Assembly: GCA_015832175.1 (NCBI GenBank) | Contig: WJXW01000001.1 | Coordinates: 4,588,001-4,652,000, forward strand | DNA length: 64,000 bases | Direction: 5' to 3' | From: Paraphaeosphaeria minitans | Taxonomy: Eukaryota; Ascomycota; Dothideomycetes; Pleosporales; Didymosphaeriaceae | In this document: in pieces, positions 10,855-22,166 of the stretch | Numbering within the stretch: the first letter of the stretch is position 1 | Layout of the letters: the number at the start of each line of letters is the position of its first letter | Notes under the pieces: model-generated | Seen by the model: only the letters and a program-made list of their open reading frames with translations | Told to the model about the DNA's origin: nothing | Database searches by the model: none | Program-made: the position numbers and the translations under genes

Positions 10855-12885
10855 CTACAACCTCACCCTCCCTTCCTCTGGCCGTCCCCCAAACAGCGAC
10901 AGTAACCCACCGCCCCTCTCCCCTCCAGCAGCAGCCTCCCTACTCTGCTGCCCCCTCTCCCCCTCATCTTCCCCACCAAGCCACCTCGGCCGTTCAAAGT
11001 TTAAGTTCCAATCCCTCGCCTCAAACGTATTCTTCACCCTGTTGCCAAAGCTCTCAAAGAACCCGCCTTCCACCTCATCATCGACAACCTGTCTCCTCCC
11101 CAGCGGCGCCCGCCTCGAGCTCGGCTCCGCATTGGACGCGAGCGGCGGGTTATCGCTGTAGCGCTCACCAGGCGGCGAAGGGCGCCGCGGCGTAAGCCCA
11201 AGACTGTCGTTATTCGACGAAGCCTGGATCTCGCGCTCGATGAGAGCGCGGCCCTCGCGCCAGCCGCCGGTGCCCGCCGCCTCGACAGCTTCGTCTTCCT
11301 CGTCCTCGAGCAGATCCCCGAACCCGCTGATGTTCTTGACTTTCTTGTAGAGCCCGAATGCGGTCGCGAGAACAGGCACGAGGATGATGATGGGGAAGTA
11401 GTCGCTGAATTTCTGACCCGCTGGCGTCAGCTCGATGTATTTTCCAAGGAGCTTGTAGAAGCTCGTTTCGTGGACGATCATGCGCGGCATGAAGGTGACA
11501 AAGTTGTAGGAGAGCGGGACGGTCAGCTTGGCGAGTTGGAGCGAGTACCATGTCGCGGATTCCTGGTATGTGTTTCGGCGGACGAGCGCGCGGTTTCCCC
11601 AGATCTTGACTTCGGTCAGGGAGAAGAAGGAGCAGGTAAGCATGTAGCACAGCCACATAGCGGCGATGAACTGGCCTCCGAATCCTATCTGACCGCGCGA
11701 GGAGGGTGGGTGATGTACCACGGTAAGGCCTATGACGGAGAGCTTGGTGTCGCGGACAAAGGAGCGGATGCATTCGGACCATACGACTGCCAGAGATGCC
11801 AGAGATGTGAAAACCCAGGCGAGGTAGAATAGTGTCGGCATAACGTTTGCGTGGAGGAGATACCGGGTGTAGGGCGTGAGCAACGTGAATCGGTCCAAAA
11901 AGCCGCCATTGCGCGGCTGGAACTGCGACACCTTGAATTCCAACCGTTGGCTTGCTTTTGAGTCGATTATAGCCTGTGTCTTGACTGCCTTGTGCAGTAG
12001 ACGATCCCACTCGCTCTCAAACCGCACCTTCGCATGCCTCGCTCTTTTCAACTTCCTTGTCAGATCCGCCAGATACCTCTCGGTAATGACCGGCGGTACC
12101 GTTGCCGTGCTCGTGCGCTCCACCACACTCGCCCTGCTCTCAGGGAGGCTGCTTTTCTCAGCCAGCTCGTCAATCCACTCCTGAAACTCCCGTGTCGTGG
12201 CATTCTTCCTCTGCTTGAGCTGCACGACCTGCCATTCATGCTGATCCAACTTATCCATGCTCTCAGTCAACCTCTCATGAATCTTCGGCGCCTGAGCCTG
12301 CAGCCTTTTCAGCCTCCCCGTGATGCTCGCATAGCGGTACAGACTCCGCGGAAAGGCCACAAGCCCATGGCCCATCAAATATATCGCCAGCGCGAGCGAC
12401 CACGCATACGCCAACGCCATAACGGTACCCTTCAGATCGTCCAAATGGAAGCCGTTATACCATATAAAGTACAGCAGTCCAAGAATCCCTGTCCCCAGCA
12501 TGATAGCCCAGTACCGCCCGTTGCTCTTGAGGCTGTACAGCGCGCGCGCCTTGGGCTCCCGGTGCCCGCTATCGGTGTACTCGCCTAGCAGCGGCAGGAT
12601 CGCCCAGGACAGCACAAAGGCGAGCCAGTACATGACGCGCCATGACTTGTAGACGACGTTCTCGCCGAGCCATATCCCCTTTGTGCCGGCGCTGCTTGCA
12701 AGGTCTATGGGCACGAGGAGGACGATGGAAGCGGGGACTGCGATGGTGAGGAAGACGGGGACGGTCACGTATGCGGGCGTGGTTCGTAGGGGGAGGTAGT
12801 ATCGTAGGAGGAGGAGCACGGCGGCGGCGATGGTCAGCAGGGCCAGGGCGAAGAAGGCTGTTGAGCCGGCGGGTGAGGCCGTCAT
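10855..12885 (-). CDS. LMBR1-like multi-spanning membrane protein
   Basis: A single exon of 676 aa from the ATG at 12883-12885. The frame is open 27 codons further upstream but the first codon there is GTG, so this Met is preferred. Hydrophobic segments alternate with loops: FFALALLTIAAAVLLLLRYY, VPVFLTIAVPASIVLLV, WLAFVLSWAILPLL, WAIMLGTGILGLLYFIWYNG and ALAYAWSLALAIYLMGHGLV. A long charged and probably coiled region follows (about residues 200-330), then more membrane segments and a disordered tail. The LVPIDLASS and MGHGLVAFPRSLY motifs are characteristic of LMBR1/LMBRD2 proteins. In animals LMBRD2 is linked to receptor signalling, while fungal roles are not settled. No intron is evident. 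Confidence 0.87.
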   Translation of the reverse strand: MTASPAGSTAFFALALLTIAAAVLLLLRYYLPLRTTPAYVTVPVFLTIAVPASIVLLVPIDLASSAGTKGIWLGENVVYKSWRVMYWLAFVLSWAILPLLGEYTDSGHREPKARALYSLKSNGRYWAIMLGTGILGLLYFIWYNGFHLDDLKGTVMALAYAWSLALAIYLMGHGLVAFPRSLYRYASITGRLKRLQAQAPKIHERLTESMDKLDQHEWQVVQLKQRKNATTREFQEWIDELAEKSSLPESRASVVERTSTATVPPVITERYLADLTRKLKRARHAKVRFESEWDRLLHKAVKTQAIIDSKASQRLEFKVSQFQPRNGGFLDRFTLLTPYTRYLLHANVMPTLFYLAWVFTSLASLAVVWSECIRSFVRDTKLSVIGLTVVHHPPSSRGQIGFGGQFIAAMWLCYMLTCSFFSLTEVKIWGNRALVRRNTYQESATWYSLQLAKLTVPLSYNFVTFMPRMIVHETSFYKLLGKYIELTPAGQKFSDYFPIIILVPVLATAFGLYKKVKNISGFGDLLEDEEDEAVEAAGTGGWREGRALIEREIQASSNNDSLGLTPRRPSPPGERYSDNPPLASNAEPSSRRAPLGRRQVVDDEVEGGFFESFGNRVKNTFEARDWNLNFERPRWLGGEDEGERGQQSREAAAGGERGGGLLSLFGGRPEEGRVRL

Positions 12886-13667
12886 CGTGGAAGGAAGAAG
12901 CGCACGTCGGCGCGCATGTATGGGAATTTGCCGGATGAAGGTCGAGTGCGCAGGGCTCGTGGCCACCTAAGGTCGAGTGGAATTAGTGTTGTAATCAGAC
13001 CCGGGTGCGGCGTGAAGGGATGGAACGGTACGGAAGCGCTTCCAACAGATACACAGGCAGTCAACCTTCGGCACGCGGAAGCTGCGGTTCCCGCGCGCGT
13101 CACTCTATCTATCGCTCGTCAAGCTCGTAAAGACAGCTAGAAGCCCTGGTTCCAGCCCGAGCGACTGCATGGCGGTTCACGCCGTCGCCATCCCATCACG
13201 TCCAAGACCTCAAAGCCTCCCGCCGTCGTGTATGCACATTCGGCCATGCGATACGCGAATACCCCGTTTTGCCGTGGACGGCTATAGCTCGGTGATTACC
13301 TGAGCCGACCTACCGAAACTTGTCTATTCAGCCTGCCGAACCCTATTGCATCATTCACGCCTCTCTCTCCTTCACTGCGGGGAGCGTATCGCATTTACTA
13401 ATCACCGTACAAATCCCCATCCCACTCAGTCTCGACTCGACATCGACACCCTTGATTCCAAATCCCACCACCAGCAAGCACAATCCCACCACACCCTGGT
13501 GCGTCGCAAACCTACATATAGCCCGCTTCTCCGTCATCCTGCCTTCCCTCCTCTATTACTACTACAACTACAAGCAACAAACCTGATACCTCCTCAGCAA
13601 TTCAGCCAACACCGCAACCATTTCTTTCCTCCGGCACTTCTTCACGCGCGCCCCCAGCCCCGCCACC
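12886..13667. promoter_or_regulatory. Divergent promoter region, LMBR1-like / glutaredoxin
   Basis: About 780 bp separate the two start codons. The glutaredoxin side ends in pyrimidine-rich sequence and CGCCACCATG, a good fungal start context. I see no other gene. Confidence 0.5.
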
Positions 13668-14039
13668 ATGTCCGCCACAAAGACAAAGGTGCAGTCCATC
13701 ATCGACGAGAACCCCGTCGCCGTCTTTTCAAAGTCGTACTGCCCCTACTGCCGCGCCGCGAAGCAGCTGCTCAGCGACAGTGGCGCAAAGTTCTACGCCA
13801 TTGAGCTCGACCAGGTTGGTACGTAAACACATTGTTAGTTGTTGTAGTGTACGGATGGCAAGCTGACAAGCATCCCTGCAGACGACGGCTCCGCCATCCA
13901 GTCCACACTCGCCGACATCACCGGCCAATCGACCGTGCCCAACATCTTTATCGGGAAAGAGCACATTGGTGGAAACTCGGAGCTGCAGGGCAAGAAGAAG
14001 CAGCTGCCCAACCTGCTCAAGTCCGCTGGTGCTGTCTGA
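13668..14039 (+). CDS. Dithiol glutaredoxin
   Basis: Exons 13668-13818 and 13882-14039 join over a 63-nt intron (GTACGT donor, TGCAG acceptor) to give 102 aa, the usual size of a classical dithiol glutaredoxin. The active site CPYC is at residues 25-28. The glutathione-binding cis-proline motif TVP is at 68-70 and GG at 80-81. Such proteins reduce disulfides and protein-glutathione mixed disulfides using glutathione, in the cytosol or mitochondria. There is no clear targeting leader, so a cytosolic form is inferred. The start context CACCATGTC is strong. Confidence 0.95.
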
Positions 14040-14601
14040 CTATCTGAGTCGAAGCTATGAGGCACACCTAGGCTGGAATACAGTCAGCATAGAGTACGAT
14101 AGACGAGAACCAGCAAAGTTGATTGTCGACCTGTGTCTGCAATGATAGCTTGAGACTTAACGCTGAACGATGTGAGAACATCGCCCCATGCGTGAAAAGT
14201 GGATGTGGAGCCCCTGCCCTAGGCAACCAAGGGAACCAGAAAATGGTCTTCGAAAATTTGAGTGAAAGCCACGATGCCAAAAAATGCAATTCAAACATAA
14301 CCATTCGAAATCTAACAGGGGTAGTCTTGGTTTTGCACTCCCACATCACCTGCCTACTTCCTACTTCATACACCCTCGCCATTGCGCGTAGATATGATGC
14401 AACTACAACAACCCAATACAAAGCGGGCGCTGCAATGCTCAACCCCTAACGATGACAAAGGCCGAGGCCCTCTTCCTACTGCATTCCTTCTCATTCCCTC
14501 GCTCTATGTCATTACGTTTCAAATGCTTGCTTTCTGTCGTGACCTCGTCATCACTTGATCAACAGATTTCGCACCATATCCTTCCATGCCGCTGCAGGTT
14601 C
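14040..14601. other. Convergent intergenic region, nothing recognised
   Basis: This lies between the stop codons of the glutaredoxin (+) and the PP2A scaffold gene (-). It holds both 3' untranslated regions and no supported exon. Confidence 0.55.
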
Positions 14602-16731
14602 CTAAGTCTGCATCGCATCCACGTAGCTTTGCGCCGCCGTCGTTGCAAAGTACCTTACATCCACATCGTCATCCTGTTGCAGCTTCTCCAAGTTGGGCAG
14701 AATGCTCTTAGTGATGAGTTCCTGTCCCTTGGCGCATCCCTGGCCAGGGGTCCCTGCTTTTTGGAGTGCAAGTACGGTACCTTGCTCTGGGAGTTGCTTG
14801 AGGGTGTCGATGAGAACGGCGTATGATTTGGCAACGTTAAATCGGATGTTGGGAATGTCGTCGTTAACGAGCTTGTCCATCATGGGAAGGATAGAAGTCT
14901 CAATCACGTCGAGGCTCAGGGCAGGTGCGAGTGTCTAGACCGGTTAGCGAGAATCTACGAGGGGGGGCAGCAAGCATACCGAAACAGCAAAGCAAGTCGT
15001 CATCCGGTAGAGATAGTTGGGATGCTGTCCCATGGCCATGACCTTGGGCACGATGGCCTCATTGGCCCACTCCACGCCAAACACCTCGGTGAGCTTCTTT
15101 AGGTTCTGCGTGGAAGCCTCACGGATTGAGAAAACAGTGTCGCCGAGCCAGCTCATGCACAGGCTGCTGAGCTTCTCGTCGAAGAACTTGACACCTAGCT
15201 GCGAGGCGAGAAGAGGGACGTATTCGATAATGGCCAATCGCACACGCCACTGCTTGTCTTCTGCGAGCTGGACGATAGCAGGAAGAAGAGATTGCGAGAG
15301 CAGCTCAATACCGATGACTAATGGATGTTAGGAGACTAATCTTCACATGCGGATACTTCCGTACCATTGTTAACGAGCTCAAGCTTGGATATTATGTTAA
15401 GCCGAACGTCTGGGAACTCATCTTTGAGCATTTGAAGAAACATAGGTAGAAGATGTGAAATGGTCCTGCGGCATGTCAACAACGCACGTCATACAATGAA
15501 GCCGGATTCTTACTCGTCCTTGCCGAGGATTGGGGCCAGCCCGCTGATCTGGGTTCCAAGGGCAGCACGAACGTGTTGCGACTGGTCAGAAACGAGCTCC
15601 TCGATGCTTGGCATCACTTCTTGAAGAAGAGTCTCGCGTTCGAGGAGCGCGCAGAAGCCAGGAATTTGCCCCGCAATGGCACTTCGCACCTCTGCCTCGG
15701 TGTCTTTCAGCAGCTTTACGAATGCGGGGACCAGGTCGCGGTTGACGACCTCTTCATCTACGGCTTTCGCGATCTAGACTAAATTAGCTTGAGTGCTGTC
15801 TCACCTGCACGGTGTGCATACCTTCTCAAACCGGTCAGCGACCATGTAGCGCACCCTCCAGCTCTTATCCTCGAACAGACTCCGAAGCGCTGTCAGAAGC
15901 ACGCCATGGCTCGACTGCTGCTCCTTTGGCACAGCCTCGGCGATTGCAATCAAGATATCCACCGTCAAAAGTCTGACACTGTCCTGATCGTCTGCGGCAA
16001 GATGCTGGAAGAGGGAAATCATTTCTTCGATGACAATCGCCGCCGGCATGCACTTGATGAATTTTGCGAGGTTGTTGGCGGCCTGTCGTCGTACCATGGG
16101 GGTATCATCGTGCACAAGCTGGCCGTAGTGCTGCCTGAGCTGCTCCTGCGATGGCGGGGGAGCTCGTGTGTAGGGGACGCAGTAAAGGCCGGTTGCCGAT
16201 ATTTTTGAGGTGAACCAATCGGCCTTTGATAAGCGCAGGACGAGCGGGATGAAGTACTCTTCAATCTGTTGCTGTGAGAGCTCTTCGCAAATCTTATTCA
16301 GGGACTCGACAGCCTGCGAACGTCAGTAAAGCGGCGCATCGCTATGCAGACGTGCGCGCACCTTCTCCCGCACAAGCGGCTCCTCTATTGCCGCAAGGTT
16401 CTCCAGGGGCGAGAGCAGCACGTGTCCGAACTCTGGACCACCGACATACTCGACGAACTTGCCCAATTCCTCGCTCAGAGCTGTGAGCACCTCATCTTCA
16501 TCTTCTACCGATTCTATGCGCGAAGTTAGCCCAGACCGGCTCGCGTTTGCTGTGCTGCAGCCTACCGTCGAGGAAGGGTATCAGCTCATCGCGCGTCCGC
16601 TCGGCGCCCAATGCCAGGGCTATCGTGTTGAGGCGGTGGATGGCGTTCAACCGCAGGAGCACATCGTCATGCTTCAGCTCGTCGATGAGGACGGCGATCG
16701 GATACAGCTCGTCGTTTTGGCTTGCGTCCAT
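14602..16731 (-). CDS. tpd3: PP2A scaffold (A) regulatory subunit, HEAT-repeat protein
   Basis: Seven exons: 16566-16731, 16362-16513, 15822-16313, 15514-15773, 15365-15465, 14980-15317 and 14602-14934. All six introns are 45-52 nt with GT and AG ends, and the sum is 1842 nt (613 aa). The protein is a chain of HEAT repeats from end to end. Typical PR65 segments are visible: [16 protein letters not shown] at the start, [13 protein letters not shown] repeats, [34 protein letters not shown] and [15 protein letters not shown]. The family scaffold has about 590 aa and 15 HEAT repeats, binding the catalytic C subunit and a variable B subunit. It acts in the cytosol and nucleus in cell-cycle and morphogenesis control. 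This is the most intron-dense gene in the window. Confidence 0.95.
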
Positions 16732-17245
16732 GTTGCACGGCTGCGGGAGAGCACCGAGGTTTGTTCTTCGAGGGGCAACGACGGTCCTCGGCGGGCTGAG
16801 CAGGGCGATGAAGTATCAATACGGGGAAGCGTGTTTCTCGATTATTACTCCTGCGCGAGTGTGAGTCCGGTGGAGAGGGGCGCTGGGGAGCTGAGGTGGT
16901 GTGCCGCCGTGTTGACGTACCGGGAGCTGGGCGGGGAGCAGGCGGGCAGGTGCGGCGGGAAGGGTCGGGGCGGTTTATGGGTGATGGAGCGCGAATGGGC
17001 AGTTAAAAGGGACACACCCGTCGAGTGCAGTTTTCTTGTTTGGGAGGATGGCGTGTTGCGTTTCTTGTCGTTGTTTCGTGCTTGCAGTTCCTGGAGAGTG
17101 GGCTTAATTTGCTTGGCATCAGGCTGTGGCGGGGTGGCTGCTTCCAATTTCTCTGTTCGCGCCAGTGAACCTGCACTCCTCGCAACAACACCCACACCTC
17201 GGGTGCTCGAGCTAGCGGGGCCAGTGGAGACATTTACCAGCGACA
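16732..17245. promoter_or_regulatory. Divergent region, PP2A scaffold / amino-acid permease relic
   Basis: About 510 bp between the two start codons. A long plus-strand open frame runs through it into the permease, but it overlaps the PP2A coding exon antisense and lacks transporter features before about 17,370. I treat that part as promoter sequence. Confidence 0.5.
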
Positions 17246-18962
17246 ATGGCCAGCCAGGGCCCAGAAAGAGACGGGAACTATGCGGTACATACGCTGAACA
17301 AGCCGAACAGCCAGAGACGCAGCCACTGCTTGTTCCGAGGCCCTCGATCGCCTCTCACCATTCCGGTGTGAGCGCCACCAAGCAGCTGACCGCGCGACAT
17401 GCTTTCGCTGTTCTGGTCACCCTCCAGATTGGATCCGGCATCTTCGCATCGCGTTCCCAGGTAGACAGCAATGTGCCCTCGCCAGGCGCTGCGTTGCTGG
17501 TGTGGGTTCTCGGTGGGCTGTTGTCCTGGGCCGGAGCTGCCTCGTTCGCAGAATTGGGCGCTGCCATCCCACTCAACGGCGGAATGCAGGCCTATCTGGC
17601 CTATGTCTATGGTGACACCATGGCTTTTCTGATGGCGTGGGTCTACATCATGGCTGCGAAGCCTGCTGCCATGGCCATCCAGAGCATATCGCCGAATCAG
17701 TCGGCCCCATCAGTTCTCGTCCTACGGCTGCATGGGTCCTCAAGCTTGTAGCCGCGCTGATCTTCGTCGCTATCGTTCTAGTGAACTCGATCAATACCAA
17801 TGTCACTATTCGATTGAGCGAATCCTCCACCGGAATCAAGCTCATGACCGTTTTCCTGGTTGTGGTTGCAGGACTTGTTGCAGTCATTGCCCACCTCGTG
17901 AATCCCAACTCGTCGCTCTCAGGCGGCGAAGATTGGCACAGCAGGAATTGGTTTACCACCCGACCTACCTTCTATGAGGGACACACTATTGATTGGTCAT
18001 CCATGAACACCTGGGACCGATATGGACACTACTCTGCCGCTATATATGGCGGCCTGTGGACTTTCTATGGTTGGGACAATGTGAGTTGGAGTGCACAGCA
18101 GACATTCATGGCTAAGGTCCTGCTACAATAGTTCAACTAATACCACCTCTAAGGCAAATGTCGTCGCCAGCGAAATTCGAAACCCAGGTCAAGCGCTACC
18201 TAAAGCGATTAAAGCCGCTATGATTTCGTGCTGGGCTCTTACGAGCTCGTAAACCTCGCGTACTATATCTTACTCCCTTGGTCGACTGTGAGCTCAAGCG
18301 ATGCCGTAGCCGTTGTAGCACTGGGCTCCGCATTCGGTCGCTGGGCTGGAATACTTATGTCCATTCTCGTAGCCGTCTCCTGCGCCGGGTCCATCGCGAG
18401 CAATGTTTTCATAGTTGGTCGATTGGCAGTGGCAGCTTCCGAGCGCGAGCATCTTCCGGCCATCTTGGGTGAACGGGGACTGCCCTGGCGCCAAACGCAA
18501 GCAATCTTTCAATTTGATGGCCCGGGCATCGTATCTCAAGCCAACGGAATCGCCTTCCAGAATCAAAACAAGTTGACCCAATTCAATGCGCCTATGTAAG
18601 CCCCATTTGACACATTCGAGATGTCTCAGGCTGACCTTTTGAAGTTGGGCCAATATGTTAACTCTCGTACTAACAGTTATTTGGTCTATATATTGACAGG
18701 CAGCTTCCGGACTCTGCTGACCTTTGCTGGCATGGCAATGTGGGTCTTCTATATAAGCACCGTACTCGGCTTGCTTATCCTACGTCGCCGCGAACCAGAG
18801 CTCCGCCGACCATACAAGCCTGCCGTTATATTGCCAGCGATATTTGTCGTTTTGGGCACTTTTATACTTCTTCGATCGGCCATCTTTGCACCTGTACAAG
18901 CGGGTGTTTTGGCTTGCCTTCTGATAATTGGTGCTTTGATAAGCAAGTTGCGGACCAGGTAA
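17246..18962 (+). pseudogene. LAT/MUP1-type amino-acid permease, frameshifted
   Basis: APC-superfamily segments are clear but lie in different frames. The first part (from about 17,370) carries TLQIGSGIFASRSQ, then ALLVWVLGGLLSWAGAASFAELGAAIP and MAWVYIMAAKPAAMAI. Near 17,690-17,700 the reading frame must shift by one base to continue as IAESVGPISS...WVLKL. A normal intron (GTGAGT near 18,080 to AG at about 18,160) leads to ANVVASEIRNPGQALPKAIKAAMI. A second one-base shift near 18,225-18,230 is then needed to reach LGSYELVNLAYYILLPW. The end, after another intron, has FRTLLTFAGMAMWVFY and LGLLILRRREPELRRPYKP. Neither shift sits at usable splice signals. Intact relatives import amino acids such as methionine at the plasma membrane. 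Either a recent pseudogene or two sequencing errors; the N-terminal exon is uncertain. Confidence 0.65.
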
Positions 18963-19133
18963 TCGATTCACGACCGAAGTCCATTCGCGCCGCGAGAGCT
19001 CAACTTCGCAGTATGTACAGTGCATATTGAATTCAGTTTGATCTATCCGCATTCCCCATGCACTGCGTGAACATTACGAGCGAAGAGATACTGATCATTC
19101 GTGTTACTCTGTCAGATCAAGCATCGCTCTGGC

Positions 19134-20286
19134 CTACACCTTCCCTTTCTCCTCATCCTCAACCCCAACAATGGTATCTTCTGTGCTCAACATCGAAAAA
19201 TTATTCTCCTTCCTCACAAGTGCAACCTCATCGGCATCTCCTCTTCCCATTTCACTCCCCCTCTTGTTCCCCCAACTCCCCTCACTCACCCCACTCTTCC
19301 CAATCCCATCCGACCTAAACATCCCCGTCAATATCCTTTCGAACGTCGTGTTCCCAAACAGCTTCCTCGCCAATGGCCTTAGCGTGGGCAGCACACCGGC
19401 GAGCATGTAAATCCCCGACTCGGCAATCGTCCAGCGCAAAGGGTCGATCTGCTCGTAGTTGAAATCATCAAACGACATGACTCGTATAAACGACACAAAC
19501 CGCATAATGGCCGCGACCACGCCGCACACACACACGCACAGCACGACGGCCAGACCCAGCTTCGTCGTCGTTGAGACGCGCAGCTTGTACAGCGCGGGGA
19601 GCGGGATCGCGACGACGACGAACGTGGTAAGGACGTTCGGGATGCTGAGGTACTTCCACAAAGCGAGCCCGCTGATGGTGCACTGCGACTGCCGGCCGAG
19701 CGTCCAGGTAGCGCTGAATGGGCGGCAGTTGGAGAAGGGGATGACGACTTGGACTATGAGCGTGATGAGGCAGAGGACGAAGGTGAGGCGGATGACGAGG
19801 CGGGTACGCTCGGAGGTGCGGCCGAAGATGGTGTGGAGGAGGCAGAGGATGGACATTTTGGAGAGGGAGGTCGTGAGCGGGCAGATGATTTGAAGGGCGG
19901 TGTTGAGCTGGAGCGCCGTGGTTATGGTGGCGTAGTCGAGTGTTGCCGTGTGTCGGCCTGCACCGCCAATGTGGATTGCGACTGTTGAGTGTGAGTGCTG
20001 CGTGGATGGGGGAAGCAAAGGAAGACGTACGGAAGCCGAGTGTTATCTTGCTTATGCAAACGATGTATGTGCCTGTCATTAAGCTGATCATACTCCAGTT
20101 TGCTTTCTGCTCGTTAGGATGCTTCTTGTCGTTGCACAGGAAACGCGATGTATAGAGCAGCGTCATGAAGGTTGTGTCCAAGACGAGGAAGGCGATGCAT
20201 GTTTCTAGAAGAGGGCGGGAGTTGTTCTCTTCTGCGTAGCCGGGTGGGAACTGGTCGATCGATGGGAAGTATGGACCAGCAGCCAT
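19134..20286 (-). CDS. Fungal rhodopsin-like (SAT4-type) integral membrane protein
   Basis: Two exons, 20031-20286 and 19134-19981, joined over a 49-nt intron (GTACGT donor, ACAG acceptor), give 367 aa. The ATG at 20284-20286 is used; six upstream in-frame codons begin with TTG. About seven hydrophobic segments are visible, including LETCIAFLVLDTTFMTLLYTS, MISLMTGTYIVCI, LVIRLTFVLCLITLIVQVVI, VLTTFVVVAIPLPALY and LGLAVVLCVCVCGVVAAIM. The family hallmark region IGGAGRH, SKMSILCLLHTIFG and the YE.IDPLRWTIAESGIYMLAGVLPTLRPL-type end are present. Members are abundant in filamentous fungi (PTH11-like or SAT4-like) and mostly of unknown ligand. The soluble tail of about 60 residues is probably cytoplasmic. 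Confidence 0.85.
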
Positions 20287-22166
20287 GGCGTATTCAAGTC
20301 CCAAGACTGTTCTTCTGTTGAATGTACGGTGGATTAGAGCAGCACGTGGTGTTGCCTACGATTGTATGTAGTTCTACAGCTGGGTTCGCCTCAAAGAACA
20401 ATGAGGTGCCAAACGGTGTAATCGAAGTAAAGTACAAGTATGACAATGTCCGACAGCGAGGCTGCAACGACTGTAAATACTAACGCTCCTTCCAAGACGG
20501 CAACTCCCAAGACGGCGATCTTGACCTCCCATATGCGCCATATGGTGGGCTGCACGTAAATTAAATCGGCTCCTGGCACGCAGCCTTGTTGTGCACCCTG
20601 ACTACCGGTGATGAACCTTTCCAGCGACAGCATATCAGGGTACGGACGTACCTCGCGGCTAGGTACCCGATCAGATACCTATGGTTGGCCGACATTACGG
20701 ACATGCGTGCGAGACAGCATGGAGACGTGTTTCGGCCAAGGGGACTCGAGCGTCTGCAAAGGGCAAACAGAGGCAGACACAATGCGAGGGCGATATGTAT
20801 AGCCAGACGCGTAGGTTAGATGCTCATCCAGGATCAAACGAGGCTAGGCAGTGCTGCCATGGCATGTAAGACGCCTCGTGCATGAGTCTACAGGGCACGT
20901 CGGCGACGCACTGGACATGCGTTCCCGGTCAGTTCGGTGGCCCTTGCCTTCAATCGCTGACACAAGAATGGGTTTTAAAGGCTCATAGGGCAAATAAATA
21001 ATTACCGTACTTTGCAGGTGGATTTCTGAAAAAAAAAAAAAAAAAAAAAAGGAACACACAGCGGATGGCGCCGCATTCGGCGAGGTGTTCGCTCCCTCTG
21101 CACGACGGTTGAGCGGAAGGCTTCGGTGACCAAGGCCTGGGGATGCGAATCAACGGTTGGCATCGTATATAATGGAGGTGTGAACATCCTCCAGAACCGT
21201 TGCGCCGGGAGCGTCGTGTGCAGCAGGTGTGGGGGCTGAGCAAACTGCCGAGGCAGGGGTTGAAGGCTAGAAAGGGGATGGTGTACGCTGTACGCTGGGG
21301 TCTCGCAGTGCACCGTTGCTCAAGAGTGGCGTGGATTGCCATACCTACGTGCGAACCGGATGTCTGAGATTATTTATGGACTTCGGGGATGATGGTCTTG
21401 GTGCGCTCAATAAGGTCCAGACGGCAAGGCAATGTCGACTTGGGACAGGATTGGAACACCCTTTCGAAGTGCATCAGGTAAACTTTTGGGTTCAAGGCGC
21501 ACGAAGAAGCGGTTGAGGCACACTACTTACGGTACCTACGGTAGGCAGGTAGGTAACTAGCGGTGCGGGCCGCGGAGACGGAGGATGGTCCCGTGCTGAT
21601 TAGGCCCTCCATCCTACATGTCGCTTCCACTTTGATACCGACAATCTCTCTGAACTGCCCCACAGCAGCCCACGATGGTTCCTTGCCTCGAATCACATTT
21701 GCGAACCGTTGAACTGTCAGTGCATAAAACTTTAGACAGTTTCTATCTTTCGGAACCTAGATTGGATCAACACATCCCGTTCTCCCTCGTCATTAAAGGC
21801 TCATCCAGGGTGACTAGTATCTTTGTCGCAGCGGACCAGTGACCGGATTTTACGACATGACGCGTCCAGGCATTGAAAGCTTTGGTGCAAGCAAGTGATA
21901 CTTGAAGGGGAACGTTCTCAATTTTCACATTCTGGGTTTACATTGCTTTTTACAGAAGTACCTACTGGATCTCCTTCGGTTACAGGTTCGAAGTCTTGAT
22001 ACAGAGACCTCTCACAATTTCCCCTCAAAACAGAAGCCATGACAAGTCAACAAGCTAATGGTTATACATGTAGCAACGAGAACAAATTGTAAAGGGTTAT
22101 ACGACCAGTCGATACGGATCCAACTCCTCACAGGTGCCTGTCTTTCTGCATGATCGGACTCACCGT
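20287..22166. other. Gene-free stretch, 1.9 kb
   Basis: No gene is supported here. It holds the promoter of the rhodopsin-like gene, an A22 run at 21,029-21,050, and TACC/GGTA-rich words near 21,525-21,560 (ACGGTACCTACGGTAGGCAG). A short minus-strand frame at 20,391-20,633 has two hydrophobic stretches but no recognisable family. Confidence 0.5.
21029..21050. repeat. A22 homopolymer
   Basis: An uninterrupted run of 22 adenines within intergenic sequence. A retroposed poly(A) tail would be one explanation, but I see no coding relic beside it. Confidence 0.9.

Noticed and set aside
16459..17751. Plus-strand frame of 430 codons covering the permease N-terminus
   Set aside because: Only its last third is transporter-like; the first part runs antisense to PP2A exons and through the intergenic region.
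19468..20304. Alternative 278-codon minus-strand frame over the rhodopsin-like gene
   Set aside because: It shares exon 1 but reads through the intron in the wrong frame, giving His/Pro/Arg-rich sequence without membrane segments.
20391..20633. Small minus-strand membrane-like frame of 80 codons
   Set aside because: Two hydrophobic stretches alone are weak evidence, and it has no family match or clear promoter.
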